Positions 49,920 to 59,525 of a stretch of DNA of 64,000 bases are shown piece by piece. The notes below the pieces were generated by a model. It was not told the origin of the DNA and searched no databases. It worked only from the letters and a program-made list of their open reading frames with translations. Source of the stretch: Streptomyces sp. SKN60 (GTDB lineage: Bacteria; Actinomycetota; Actinomycetes; Streptomycetales; Streptomycetaceae); contig NZ_JAHTMW010000005.1 of NCBI RefSeq assembly GCF_026236535.1, forward strand, positions 1-64,000, written 5' to 3'. The position numbers were made by a program, and so were the translations under genes. Positions within the stretch are counted from its first letter, which is position 1. Each line of letters opens with the position of its first letter.

Positions 49920-51799
49920 TCGTACTCCAGGCCCTTCGCCAGCGAGGCCGGCACCAGGGTCAGCCGGGACTCGGCGGTCGTCTCCTCGCCGGGGGAGAGG
50001 TACGCCATCCCCGCCGCGTCCAGCGCCTCCGCCAGCGGCGCGATCCGCGCGTCCGCGGCGATCAGACCGATCGAGCCCTCGTGCGTCAGCGCCTCGACGC
50101 ACGCCGCCACCACGCTCGCGTCAAGCGCCGCCGGCTCCGACCGCAGGATCTCCAGCGAACCCGGATTCTCACGGACCGACTCCACCGGCGCCAGACCCGG
50201 CGACATGTGCGGGAGCAGCCGCGAGGCGTACGCGATGACCTCGCGCGGCACACGGAAACCGGCGGTCAGCTCCTCCACCAGCGCCTCCGGCTTGCCCAGG
50301 TGCGCGAGCGCCTGCGCCCAACTCTCCGTCGCCCACGGCGTGGTGCCCTGCGCGAGGTCACCGAGGACCGTTGCCGAACCCGTCGTACAGCGCCGCCCCA
50401 CCGCCCGGTACTGCATCGGCGACAGGTCCTGCGCCTCGTCGACCACCACGTGCCCGAGCGAGTGGGTGCGCTCGACCAGGTCGGTCGTCTCGTCGATCAG
50501 GACGGCGTCCGCCGCCGACCACTTCGCGGATTTCATGCTACGAGCGGGCTTCGCCCAGACCAGCAGCTTCTGCTCGTCCTCGCTCAGCACACCCGCCGCG
50601 TGCTCGGCCAGGAAGTCCGGGTCGCTCAGCAGCCGCAGGACCAGCTTGGCCGGCTCGACCGCCGGCCAGCACTCCTTCACGACCGCCTTGACCGCCGCGT
50701 TGCGCGCGACCGCGTTCTGCACCCGGTCGTCCGGCGCCTCGCCCGCCTGCTCCATCCGTACGAGGACGGCGTGCGCGATGCGCTGCGGCAGGGCCTCGCG
50801 GGCCGCCCCGTAACGGATGTCACGGTCCGTCAACTCTCGTACGATCTCTTCCAGTTCGTACGCCGGGACGCGCCAGCGGCGCGAACCCCGCACCACCATC
50901 AGCGGCTCGGTCGGCAGCGTTACGTGCGACCAGACCGCCCGCCGCAGCACCTCCGCCATCCGGGCGTCGCCCTTGACGACGGCGGTCGCCGCCTCGTCCG
51001 TACCGCGCACCTCCACGTGCGCGACCAGGTCGTCCACGGTCGCCTGCTTCACCTCCAGCTCGCCGAGGGCCGGCAGCACCTGCTCGATGTAGTGGAGGAA
51101 GGACCGGTTCGGCCCGATGACGAGCGTGCCGGTGCGGGCGAGCCGCTCCCGGTGCGCGTAGAGGAGGTACGCGACACGGTGCAGACCGACGGCGGTCTTT
51201 CCCGTACCGGGGCCGCCCTGCACGCACACCGTGCCGGACAGGTCGGAGCGGACGATCTCGTCCTGCTCGGGCTGGATGGTCGCGACGATGTCGCGCATCG
51301 GGCCGACGCGCGGCCGCTCGATCTCCGCCTGGAGGAGACGGCTGGTCCGTTCCAGCTCCGCCGGGTCGGAGAGGTGCTCGTCCTCGTACGCGGTGAGGTC
51401 GCCGCCCGTGTACCCGAAGCGCCGCCGCAGCCCGACGTCCTGCGGGTTCTTCTTCGACGCCTGGTAGTACGGCTGCGAGACCGGCGCACGCCAGTCGATC
51501 ACCATCGGGTCGCCGTCGGCGTCGTGCACGTGCCGGCGCCCGATGTAGAAGCGCTGGCCCTCCTGCGTGGTGTGCAGGTAGTCGAGCCGGCCGAAGAAGA
51601 GCGGGGTGTCTGCGAGGTCGGCGAGGGCCTTGATGCGGTCCTCGATCTGGCGCGTCAGGATGACGGCGTTGACCCAGTTCGCGGTGACGTCCTTGATGTC
51701 GAGCGACTCGACGTCCTCGCGCATGGCGCGCAGCGCGGCGCGCGAGGCGGAGAGGTGGGCGCGCTCGCGCGCGAGCGGATCGTCGACGTCGACGGACAT
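49769..51799 (-). CDS. HelD-like UvrD/Rep-family helicase
   Basis: A 676-residue superfamily 1 ATPase: an N-terminal coiled-coil arm (ARERAHLSASRAALRAMRED), the HelD-specific FGRLDY and YIGRRHVHDADGDPMVIDWRAPV region, Walker A GGPGTGKT (195-202), Walker B VVVDEAQDLSPMQYRAV, and VTLTRAVSGL at the end. HelD/HelR release stalled or rifamycin-bound RNA polymerase. It is shorter than the best-studied HelR (about 740) and no rifamycin-associated element is seen upstream, so a role in rifamycin resistance is not implied. Confidence 0.9.
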   Translation of the reverse strand: MSVDVDDPLARERAHLSASRAALRAMREDVESLDIKDVTANWVNAVILTRQIEDRIKALADLADTPLFFGRLDYLHTTQEGQRFYIGRRHVHDADGDPMVIDWRAPVSQPYYQASKKNPQDVGLRRRFGYTGGDLTAYEDEHLSDPAELERTSRLLQAEIERPRVGPMRDIVATIQPEQDEIVRSDLSGTVCVQGGPGTGKTAVGLHRVAYLLYAHRERLARTGTLVIGPNRSFLHYIEQVLPALGELEVKQATVDDLVAHVEVRGTDEAATAVVKGDARMAEVLRRAVWSHVTLPTEPLMVVRGSRRWRVPAYELEEIVRELTDRDIRYGAAREALPQRIAHAVLVRMEQAGEAPDDRVQNAVARNAAVKAVVKECWPAVEPAKLVLRLLSDPDFLAEHAAGVLSEDEQKLLVWAKPARSMKSAKWSAADAVLIDETTDLVERTHSLGHVVVDEAQDLSPMQYRAVGRRCTTGSATVLGDLAQGTTPWATESWAQALAHLGKPEALVEELTAGFRVPREVIAYASRLLPHMSPGLAPVESVRENPGSLEILRSEPAALDASVVAACVEALTHEGSIGLIAADARIAPLAEALDAAGMAYLSPGEETTAESRLTLVPASLAKGLEYDYVVLDEPSAVVDGEPDERTGLRRLYVTLTRAVSGLAVVHAAELPEQLTP

Positions 51800-52081
51800 G
51801 CTGAGGCCTCCGGTGGGTACGGCGCGGACACATCACGGTGGCCGCCGGTTTCCGACCGGGCGGCGGCGCTCCACGTACGGAGTCGTGTACGGGAGGCGGG
51901 GAAGCCGTCGAGTTTAACGCCGGGCGGGCGCGGGGCGCGAATGGTTTTCGCCCGGGGGGGCCTGCCGGTCCCTGTGGGGGACTCCTGGGGGACCCGTAGG
52001 GGGTGAGGTCCGACTCACGGGGGACCCCGGTTCGACCCCTGGGCCGATGTGTTCGGAATGTCCGTTTCGGATGATGGATGC

Positions 52082-52270
52082 ATGACCGCGACGACCAGCA
52101 CCCTGACCTCCATGACGAGCCCCATATCCCGCCGCCTGGGCCTGGCCCTCCGCGCCGTGCACGCCTTCGGCGCCGCCGCCGTCGGAGTCGTACTCCTCGG
52201 CTCGTACGACGACCACGCGGCGGCGGGCGTACGGGCGCCCCGACCCGAGTACGCGAACGGGCCGGACTGA
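52082..52270 (+). CDS. Small membrane-associated hypothetical protein
   Basis: A 62-residue protein: Thr/Ser-rich head, one hydrophobic or amphipathic stretch (LALRAVHAFGAAAVGVVLLG), then a short polar tail (YDDHAAAGVRAPRPEYANGPD). Codon bias supports coding. Similar orphan small proteins are common in Streptomyces. The 282 bp upstream (51800-52081) show no other gene. Confidence 0.55.
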   Translation: MTATTSTLTSMTSPISRRLGLALRAVHAFGAAAVGVVLLGSYDDHAAAGVRAPRPEYANGPD

Positions 52271-52451
52271 TCCGACCGCCCAAGCGGGGGTGGGAGCGTT
52301 CACTCCTTCGAGGGGAACTCGCGTTCGGCTCCCGAAAAGTCGTCACTCTTCGTGATCGCCTCTGGCACGATCCGTGAGCACCTGAGTCCTCGCTCCGCAC
52401 GCGTACCCCTTCCTGTGCGTCGAGCAGGATGCGCTTGCACGCGGAGGCAGA

Positions 52452-55400
52452 ATGCCCGTCCCCACCCGACCACCCCTGTCCCTCCGGCGGCGTCTCGCCG
52501 CCCTCACCGCGACCCTCGGCCTGCTGCTCCCCGGCCTGTGGCTGGCGCCGGGGCTTCCCGTACCCGCCGAGGCCGCCGACCCGCCCCCGCTGGGCATGAC
52601 CGTCACCGTCAGCCTGGACTGGTTCGAACGCTTCGAGGTCCCCGACGACGGCATCGACGAGGAGGGCGAATTCTATCCGGAGGTGAAGATCGGGGACAAC
52701 GCGCTCCAGACCGGCCGGATCGTCTCCGACGACGCCTTCCACGCCAGCACCATCCCGAACCCGTGGGTCTTCACCCAGCAGGTCACCCTCTCGGGCAACC
52801 AGACCACGTTCCCCGTAGGGATCCAGATCAAGGACGAGGACGGCGGCGCCAACTTCGCGGACGACCGGATGGACATCAGTCCGCAGAACCAGGACATCGA
52901 CCTCAACCTCACGTACAACGCGCTCAACGACACCTGGACCGGCGACTCCCTCGCGTACGGGTTCACCCCGCCGCCCAACCCGCCGTGCACCGACCGCCAG
53001 GGGAACCCGCAGGGGCAGGTGTGCGCCATCGGCGACGGCGACCCGAACTTTCCCAACGCCGGTGACGGCAAGCGCGCCGCCGTCGGCGTGACCATCACCA
53101 CCAGCAAGCACAGCGACGCCGACCAGGACGGGATCGCCGACCGCTACGAGCGCTACGGAGTGCGCAACCCGGACAACTCGGTCGCCGTCGACCTCCCGGG
53201 CCTGCAGGCGGACCCGCTCCACAAGGACCTCTTCGTCGAGCTCGACTACTCGGCCGGATCGGAGCCGTCGCACGAGGCGATCCAGGCGGTCGAGCACGCC
53301 TTCGCGGTGGCCCCGCTGTCCAACCCGAACGGCGTGGACGGCGTCACCCTGCACGTCGACTCCGGCGGCCTCCACGACAAGACGGCCATGGAGGGCGCGC
53401 CGGAGGGCACCTGCAACGACGGCCTGGACAACGACGGCGTGAACGGCATCGACGGCGCCGACGCGAACTGCAACGACCGCGAACTCGGCGTCGAGGACTA
53501 CACCGCCAACTGCAACAACGGCATCGACGACGACGGCGACGGCCGGCCGGACGCCCAGGACCCCGACTGCGTCGTCGGCGACGACCTGGGGGGCGGCAAC
53601 CCGATCGCGGCCCCGCTGGCCAACTGCAACCTCGACGCGGACTACCGCGACACCAAGGCGCGCAACTTCCAGCTGCTGCGCCAGAAGGCGTTCAACTACG
53701 TCCTCTACACCACCCAGGACGTCGACACCGACGGCGCCGGCCCCGACACCGGCTGCAACAGCGGCGGCTACGGCTCCGGTACGGACATCATCCTCTACCG
53801 CACCGACCCCGGTTCCTTCATGCACGAGCTCGGCCACAACCTCGGGCTGCACCACGCGGGCACGGACGCCAAGCCCAACTGCAAGCCCAATTACGTGAGC
53901 GTCATGAGCTATTCCGTGCAGGGCGGCATCCCGCGCGTGGGCGGCGGCACGATCGTCGACTTCTCCCCGGCCCGCATCACCCTGGACGGCCGGCCGCCCA
54001 ACGCCACCGATCCCGGCCGGTCCACGGCGGTGCTGCCCGAGCTCAAGGAGGACGACCTCCACGAGAACCGGGTCCTCGACCCGCGCGACCCCGTCAACCA
54101 GTTCGTCTTCTCCAACGGCGCGGGCGGCGTGAGCACCGTCCCCCTGAACCAGAACCCGGACTGGAACGGCGACAACCCGCTGGACGGCGGCGACGACGGC
54201 GATGCGAAGCAGATCGTCAACATCGACGCGACCGGCCCGGCCGACTGCGCGAACATGAGCACCGACGAGAAGCTCACCGGCCACGACGACTGGGCCCGCG
54301 TCCAGACGTACATGCCGAACCGCTTCCCGGTGGCCGGCGGCGCGCCGCCGGTGAGCGAGGACCCGCCCCTCCCGACGGCGGAGGAGGACGCACGGATCCG
54401 CGGGCTCCGCAACACCACCGACCTCGCCCTGACCCTCACCGACGCCCCCGACCCGGTCGCCGCCGGCGAGCGCCTGACCTGGACGGTCGGCGTGACCAAC
54501 AAGGGGCCGAACTCCGCCACCTCGACCCAGATCACCACCGAGCTGCCCGCCGACGTCACCGACCCGGCCACGACCGGCCCCTGCCGGATCTCCGGCCGGA
54601 CCGTCACCTGCAACCTGAGCGAGGTGCGGCAGGGCGCGCACCGGCAGTACACGATCAGCGCGCTCGTCCCCGCCGACCTCGTCTACGGCAACGGCGGCCC
54701 CAAGACGATCAGCGCGAGCGCGGCCGTGGTCAACCTGGCAGGACCGGACTCACGGCCCGCCGACAACACCGCCACCGCGGACACCAAGGTCATCGCCAAG
54801 GCCGACGTGTCGATCACCGGCACCCGGGCCACCAGCCCGCTGGAGGTGCTCATCGGCGAGCCCGCCACGGCGACCCTGGAGACCACCGTCGCCAACGCCG
54901 GCCCGTCCAGCCCGGTCGACACCCTGCTGACCACCCGCGCCACCGCCGACGCCGGCGTGAGCGTCACCCCGGCGACGGAGACCGTCCAGCAGACGGCGCT
55001 GCGCATCGGCACACCCCAGAAGGCCACGTACACCGCGCGGCTCTCCTGCACCACGCCCGGCGTCAAGAACGTACGGCTCGACTCGTCGCTGGCGCTGAAG
55101 AACCCGGAGGACGTCGACCCGGACCCGGGGAACAACACGGCGTCCACCACGTTCCGCATCGACTGCGTCGTGCCGATCGCGATCAACGTACGGCCGGGCG
55201 GCTTCCCGAACTCGATCAACCTCAACACCGACGCCACCCTGGCCGCGCTGACCACCCGGGCCGGCGAGTACGGGCTGCCGCTGGACTTCGGCGCGACGGG
55301 CATCGACGTGTCCCGGACCTACTGGGGCCTGCGGGAGCGCCTGTTCAACACGGCCACCCCCGCCGGAGCGCAGGAGATCCACGGCAGGGGCCACCCGGGC

Positions 55401-55583
55401 GACTCCTACGAGCTGGACGAACGGACCCGCGACGGCGACACCGACCTCGTCCTGCACTTCAAGCCGAGCGAGTCGGGGCTGACCCCCGACACGACCAGGG
55501 CGTGTCTGAAGGGCAAGTACCGGGCCGCGGGCGGGCAGGTGTACACCTTCCTGGGCTGCGACTCGGTGCGGGTGGTGAACTGA
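52452..55583 (+). CDS. Large secreted metzincin-type metalloprotease with DUF11 repeats
   Basis: A 1043-residue exported protein. Signal peptide (about 1-42). A beta-rich N-terminal region (45-230), then calcium-binding-like loops (DADQDGIADRYE; CNNGIDDDGDGRPDAQDPDC) and the zinc site HELGHNLGLHH (458-468, HExxHxxGxxH) with Met-turn VMSY at 484-487. The C-terminal part has a DUF11/CARDB-type domain (about 655-760), a second immunoglobulin-like domain (about 780-900) and a final domain with HFKPSESGLTPDTTRACLKG. Substrate unknown. ATG 52452 follows a GGAGG box. Confidence 0.93.
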   Translation: MPVPTRPPLSLRRRLAALTATLGLLLPGLWLAPGLPVPAEAADPPPLGMTVTVSLDWFERFEVPDDGIDEEGEFYPEVKIGDNALQTGRIVSDDAFHASTIPNPWVFTQQVTLSGNQTTFPVGIQIKDEDGGANFADDRMDISPQNQDIDLNLTYNALNDTWTGDSLAYGFTPPPNPPCTDRQGNPQGQVCAIGDGDPNFPNAGDGKRAAVGVTITTSKHSDADQDGIADRYERYGVRNPDNSVAVDLPGLQADPLHKDLFVELDYSAGSEPSHEAIQAVEHAFAVAPLSNPNGVDGVTLHVDSGGLHDKTAMEGAPEGTCNDGLDNDGVNGIDGADANCNDRELGVEDYTANCNNGIDDDGDGRPDAQDPDCVVGDDLGGGNPIAAPLANCNLDADYRDTKARNFQLLRQKAFNYVLYTTQDVDTDGAGPDTGCNSGGYGSGTDIILYRTDPGSFMHELGHNLGLHHAGTDAKPNCKPNYVSVMSYSVQGGIPRVGGGTIVDFSPARITLDGRPPNATDPGRSTAVLPELKEDDLHENRVLDPRDPVNQFVFSNGAGGVSTVPLNQNPDWNGDNPLDGGDDGDAKQIVNIDATGPADCANMSTDEKLTGHDDWARVQTYMPNRFPVAGGAPPVSEDPPLPTAEEDARIRGLRNTTDLALTLTDAPDPVAAGERLTWTVGVTNKGPNSATSTQITTELPADVTDPATTGPCRISGRTVTCNLSEVRQGAHRQYTISALVPADLVYGNGGPKTISASAAVVNLAGPDSRPADNTATADTKVIAKADVSITGTRATSPLEVLIGEPATATLETTVANAGPSSPVDTLLTTRATADAGVSVTPATETVQQTALRIGTPQKATYTARLSCTTPGVKNVRLDSSLALKNPEDVDPDPGNNTASTTFRIDCVVPIAINVRPGGFPNSINLNTDATLAALTTRAGEYGLPLDFGATGIDVSRTYWGLRERLFNTATPAGAQEIHGRGHPGDSYELDERTRDGDTDLVLHFKPSESGLTPDTTRACLKGKYRAAGGQVYTFLGCDSVRVVN

Positions 55584-55608
55584 CACCCGGCCGGAGCTGA
55601 AGAAGGAG

Positions 55609-55638
55609 ACGGCCCCGCCGGGCAAGGCGGGGCCGTCC
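55609..55638. terminator. Bidirectional terminator
   Basis: GACGGCCCCGCC and GGCGGGGCCGTC form a perfect 12-bp stem around 6 nt between convergent genes ending at 55583 and 55656. Confidence 0.92.
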
Positions 55639-55655
55639 CGTACGTCTGAGCCGGG

Positions 55656-57299
55656 TCACTTCCCGGGCAGCAGCTCGCTCGCGTCCACGATCCGGTACGC
55701 GTACCCCTGCTCGGCCAGGAAGCGCTGGCGGTGGGCCGCGAAGTCCTGGTCGATGGTGTCGCGGGCGACGACCGAGTAGAAGTGCGCCTGGTGGCCGTCG
55801 GCCTTCGGGCGGAGCACCCGGCCGAGGCGCTGGGCCTCCTCCTGGCGGGAGCCGAAGGTGCCGGAGACCTGGATGGCGACGGTGGCCTCGGGGAGGTCGA
55901 TGGAGAAGTTCGCGACCTTGGACACGACGAGGACGCTGATCTCGCCGTTGCGGAAGGCGTCGAAGAGCTTCTCGCGCTGCGCGTTCGACGTCTCGCCCTT
56001 GATCACCGGGGCGTCCAGATGGGCGCCGAGCTCGTCGAGCTGGTCGATGTACTGGCCGATGACCAGGATCTGCTGCCCGGCGAACTTCTTCACCAGGGCC
56101 TCGGTGACCCTGCGTTTGGTCGCGGTCGTCGCGCAGAAGCGGTACTTCTCCTCCGCCTCGGCCGTCGCGTACGCCAGCCGCTCGGAGTCGGTCAGGTCGA
56201 CCCGTACCTCCACGCAGTCGGCGGGCGCGATGTAGCCCTGCGCCTCGATCTCCTTCCACGGCGCGTCGAAGCGCTTCGGCCCGATGAGTGAGAAGACGTC
56301 GGACTCGCGCCCGTCCTCCCGTACGAGCGTGGCGGTGAGGCCGAGCCGGCGGCGGGCCTGGAGGTCGGCGGTGAACTTGAAGACCGGCGCAGGCAGCAGG
56401 TGCACCTCGTCGTAGACGATCAGGCCCCAGTCGCGCGAGTCGAACAGCTCCAGGTGCGGGTAGACGCCCTTCCGGCGGGTGGTGAGCACCTGGTACGTGG
56501 CGATGGTGACCGGCCGGATCTCCTTCTTCGTACCGCTGTACTCGCCGATCTCGTCCTCGGTCAGCGAGGTCCGCTTGACCAGCTCGTGCTTCCACTGGCG
56601 GGCCGAGACGGTGTTCGTGACCAGGATCAGCGTCGTCGCCTTGGCCTGCGCCATCGCCCCGGCGCCGACCAGCGTCTTTCCGGCGCCACAGGGCAGTACG
56701 ACGACGCCGGAGCCGCCGTGCCAGAAGCCCTCGACGGCCTGCTGCTGGTACGGGCGCAGGGACCAGCCGTCCTCGGCGAGGTCGATCGGGTGCGCCTCGC
56801 CGTCCACGTACCCGGCGAGGTCCTCGGCCGGCCAGCCCAGCTTCAGCAGGGTCTGCTTGATCTGCCCGCGCTCGGACGGGTGCACGGCGACCGTGTCGGG
56901 GTCGATCCGCGCCCCGACCAGCGGCTGGACCTTCTTCGACCGGAGGATCTCCTCCAGGACCGGCCGGTCGGTGGTGGTGAGCACCAGCCCGTGGGTGGGG
57001 TGCTTGCTGAGCGTGAGCCGCCCGTAGCGCGCCATCGTCTCCGCGACGTCCACGAGCAGCGCGTGCGGCACCGGATACCGCGAGAACTCCACGAGCGCGT
57101 CCACGACCTGCTCGGCATCATGCCCGGCCGCCCGCGCGTTCCACAGCCCGAGCGGCGTCACCCGGTACGTATGGATGTGCTCGGGCGCCCGCTCCAGCTC
57201 GGCGAACGCCGCGATCGCCCGCCGGCAGGCGTCGGCCTGCTCGTGGTCGACCTCCAGGAGGAGCGTCTTGTCGCTCTGGACGATGAGTGGACCGTTCAC
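55656..57299 (-). CDS. XPB-type DNA repair helicase
   Basis: A 547-residue superfamily 2 helicase like bacterial XPB: N-terminal damage-recognition region (LIVQSDKTLLLEVDHEQADACRRAI), Walker A PCGAGKT (203-209), DEVH box (297-300), TATLVREDGRE (RED motif), and C-terminal motif QEEAQRLGRVLRPK. It unwinds DNA 3'-5' in repair. GTG 57299 follows GGAAGGGGA; longer upstream open frame is not coding. Confidence 0.95.
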   Translation of the reverse strand: MNGPLIVQSDKTLLLEVDHEQADACRRAIAAFAELERAPEHIHTYRVTPLGLWNARAAGHDAEQVVDALVEFSRYPVPHALLVDVAETMARYGRLTLSKHPTHGLVLTTTDRPVLEEILRSKKVQPLVGARIDPDTVAVHPSERGQIKQTLLKLGWPAEDLAGYVDGEAHPIDLAEDGWSLRPYQQQAVEGFWHGGSGVVVLPCGAGKTLVGAGAMAQAKATTLILVTNTVSARQWKHELVKRTSLTEDEIGEYSGTKKEIRPVTIATYQVLTTRRKGVYPHLELFDSRDWGLIVYDEVHLLPAPVFKFTADLQARRRLGLTATLVREDGRESDVFSLIGPKRFDAPWKEIEAQGYIAPADCVEVRVDLTDSERLAYATAEAEEKYRFCATTATKRRVTEALVKKFAGQQILVIGQYIDQLDELGAHLDAPVIKGETSNAQREKLFDAFRNGEISVLVVSKVANFSIDLPEATVAIQVSGTFGSRQEEAQRLGRVLRPKADGHQAHFYSVVARDTIDQDFAAHRQRFLAEQGYAYRIVDASELLPGK

Positions 57300-57388
57300 G
57301 TTGCGTGCATCCCCTTCCGCGCGGCCGGATTCCAGACCGGAACCTGCAGGCCAAACATCCAGTCTGCCTGACGCGAGGGAAAGAGGCG

Positions 57389-58129
57389 CTACCCCGCCGG
57401 GGTGCGCATCAGTGGGTTGTGGCCGATCGCGTTGTGGACGGTGAAGCTGACCGCGTCCGGGCGGTAGCGGTCGTCGGACCATTCGACCGGGCGGCCGTCG
57501 TGGGTGGTGGTGACGCGGCGGACGCGGAGGAGGGGGCTGGTGCGGCGGACGGCGAGGAGGGCGGCGTCGCGGGCGCCGGCGGAGATGGCGTCGATGACGT
57601 GCTCGCCGTGGGCGAAGACCAGGCCGGTGTCCTCGTAGAGGCGCTGGGTGACGGAGGCGCAGTCGGGGTCGACGGCCTCGACGGCGGGGGAGATCCAGTC
57701 GGCGTAGACGGTGCGCTCGACGAGTACGGGCTCGCCGTCGAGGCCGCGCAGGCGGAGCACGTTGAGCAGCGGCGTGCCCTGGGGGAGGTGGAGGCGGGCG
57801 GCGTCCTCGGCGGTGGCCGGGCGGTACTCCTGGGCGACGACCCGGCCGGTGGCGGTGCGGCCCATGGCCTGGGCCCACTGGGCGAAGCTGCGCAGCTCGG
57901 CGAAGCTCTGGCTGCGGCGCGGGGCCAGGACGACCCGGCGGGCGCCCTGGCGGGAGCCGATGAGGCCCTCGGCGGCGAGCGCGGCGACGGCCTGGCGGAC
58001 GGTGCCGCGCGAGACGCCGTACCGCGTGGCGAGCTCGGTCTCGGCGGGCAGGTGCGCGCCGACCGGGTACTCCTCGCGGTGGATCGCCCGCCGGAGCTCC
58101 GCGGCGATCTGCTCGTGGCGCGCGGTCAT
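57389..58129 (-). CDS. GntR/HutC-family regulator with UTRA domain
   Basis: A 246-residue repressor: winged helix (AAELRRAIHREEYPVGAHLPAETELATRYGVSRGTVRQAVAAL) and UTRA ligand domain ending in the usual VRRVTTTHDGRPVEWSDDRYRPDAVSFTV. It diverges from the ABC-importer operon and most likely represses it through the palindrome at 58321. UTRA domains bind small phosphorylated or amino ligands. Confidence 0.95.
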   Translation of the reverse strand: MTARHEQIAAELRRAIHREEYPVGAHLPAETELATRYGVSRGTVRQAVAALAAEGLIGSRQGARRVVLAPRRSQSFAELRSFAQWAQAMGRTATGRVVAQEYRPATAEDAARLHLPQGTPLLNVLRLRGLDGEPVLVERTVYADWISPAVEAVDPDCASVTQRLYEDTGLVFAHGEHVIDAISAGARDAALLAVRRTSPLLRVRRVTTTHDGRPVEWSDDRYRPDAVSFTVHNAIGHNPLMRTPAG

Positions 58130-58156
58130 CGTCTTCCGTTCCCCCCGGTTGTCTGC

Positions 58157-58192
58157 TGTGCACAGCTCTGTGCACAGCTCTGTGTGCAGCGC
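58157..58192. repeat. Three 12-bp direct repeats TGTGCACAGCTC
   Basis: Two perfect copies (58157-58168, 58169-58180) and one imperfect (58181-58192), each with the small palindrome TGTGCACA, 28 bp upstream of the GntR start. They may be an auto-regulatory site or simple tandem expansion. Confidence 0.85.
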
Positions 58193-58320
58193 TTTCAGCG
58201 TAGACCAGGGGGCGCGTGGCTGGAAACGATCCCGAACAGGCTTGATTGTGCAGTGAATAGCGGGGATCCGTTCCGCTTCCGTTCACCTTCAGGTCATCCA
58301 CACCCGGCGTACTGAGGCCG

Positions 58321-58336
58321 ACTTGTTCAGACAAGT
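58321..58336. promoter_or_regulatory. Probable GntR/HutC operator before the ABC-importer operon
   Basis: ACTTGTTCAGACAAGT is a perfect 6+4+6 palindrome, matching the shape of HutC-subfamily operators (xxTGGTCTAGACCAxx type), 29 bp before GTG 58365. Confidence 0.75.
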
Positions 58337-58364
58337 TCTCGCCCCCGAAGCTCCTGGAGAAGCC

Positions 58365-59525
58365 GTGCCCGTCCCCGCGACCCTCCCGAGAAACGCCGTC
58401 CTCGGCGGCTCCCTCGCCGTCCTCGCCGCGCTCGCCCTCACCGCCTGCGGTGCCGCGCCCGAGGGCACCACCACCGCCGACGGCAAGAACGCCGCCACCG
58501 CCACCTCCGCCGCCGACCTCGGCGGCCTGGACGCCCTCGCCGCGGCGGCCAAGAAGGAGGGCACGCTGCACGCCATCGCGCTGCCGCGCGACTGGGCCAA
58601 CTACGGCGCCCTCATCGACGGTTTCCAGAAGAAGTACGGCATCAAGGTCGAGGTCGAGAACCCCGACGCCTCCAGCCAGGACGAGATCAACGCCGTCACC
58701 TCCCGCAAGGGCCAGGACCGCGCCCCCGACGTCCTCGACCTCGGCAGCTCCTTCGCGCTTCAAGGCGCCCAGCAGGGCCTGTTCGCCCCGTACAAGGTGA
58801 CCGCCTGGAACGACATCCCCGAGGGCCAGAAGGACCCGAAGGCCCGCTGGTACAACGACTACGGCGGCTACGTCTCCATCGGCTGCGACGCCAAGCGGGT
58901 CAAGAACTGCCCCACCACCTTCAAGGACCTCCTCAAGCCCGAGTACAAGGGCCAGGTCGCCCTCAACGGCAACCCGACCAAGTCCGGCTCCGCCTTCGGC
59001 GGCGTCTACGCGGCGGCCCTCGCCCACGGCGGCTCCTTCGACGACATCCAGCCCGGCCTGGACTTCTTCGCCGAGCTGAAGAAGAACGGCAACTACACGC
59101 CCGTCGAGTCCACCCCCGCCACCGTCGAGAAGGGCGAGACGCCCATCTCCATCGACTGGGACTACCTGAACGCCGGCTACGCCGAGGAGTTCAAGACCAA
59201 GGGCCTCGACTGGAAGGTCGCCGTCCCCACCGACGGCCGCTACGCCCAGTACTACTCGCAGGCGATCAACAAGGACGCGCCGCACCCGGCCGCCGCCCGC
59301 CTCTGGCAGGAGTACGTCTACAGCGCCGAGGGCCAGAACCTGTGGCTCAAGGGCTTCGCCCGCCCCGTCCTGATGCCCGCCCTCGACAAGGCCGGCACCC
59401 TCGACAAGGACGCCGCGCTCAGGCTGCCCGCCGTCTCCGGCGTGCCCGCCTTCCCGACCGAGGCCCAGCAGGCCAAGGCCAAGACGACGCTGGCCCAGGG
59501 CTGGGGCAAGGCCGTCTCCGGATGA
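58365..59525 (+). CDS. ABC transporter substrate-binding lipoprotein
   Basis: A 386-residue lipoprotein: lipobox LTAC with Cys28, then a family-1-type binding fold (GLDALAAAAKKEGTLHAIAL, YGIKVEVENPDASSQDEINAV, APDVLDLGSSFALQGA). This is the Fe/AEP/putrescine/thiamine-like class (PotD/AfuA shape). GGAGA is 5 bp before GTG 58365. The ATG of the first permease overlaps its stop (ATGA). Confidence 0.94.
   Translation: MPVPATLPRNAVLGGSLAVLAALALTACGAAPEGTTTADGKNAATATSAADLGGLDALAAAAKKEGTLHAIALPRDWANYGALIDGFQKKYGIKVEVENPDASSQDEINAVTSRKGQDRAPDVLDLGSSFALQGAQQGLFAPYKVTAWNDIPEGQKDPKARWYNDYGGYVSIGCDAKRVKNCPTTFKDLLKPEYKGQVALNGNPTKSGSAFGGVYAAALAHGGSFDDIQPGLDFFAELKKNGNYTPVESTPATVEKGETPISIDWDYLNAGYAEEFKTKGLDWKVAVPTDGRYAQYYSQAINKDAPHPAAARLWQEYVYSAEGQNLWLKGFARPVLMPALDKAGTLDKDAALRLPAVSGVPAFPTEAQQAKAKTTLAQGWGKAVSG

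Noticed and set aside
49769..51799. HelR-type rifamycin resistance through a rifamycin-associated element
   Set aside because: No long inverted repeat of that type was seen in 51800-52080, and the protein is shorter than HelR.
50820..54641. 1273-codon minus-strand frame antisense to the secreted metzincin
   Set aside because: No motifs, while the plus strand has a signal peptide and complete zinc motif.
57300..59285. Very long upstream extension of the XPB gene frame
   Set aside because: It runs antisense through the GntR and binding-protein genes; GTG 57299 with a ribosome binding site gives the normal XPB N-terminus.
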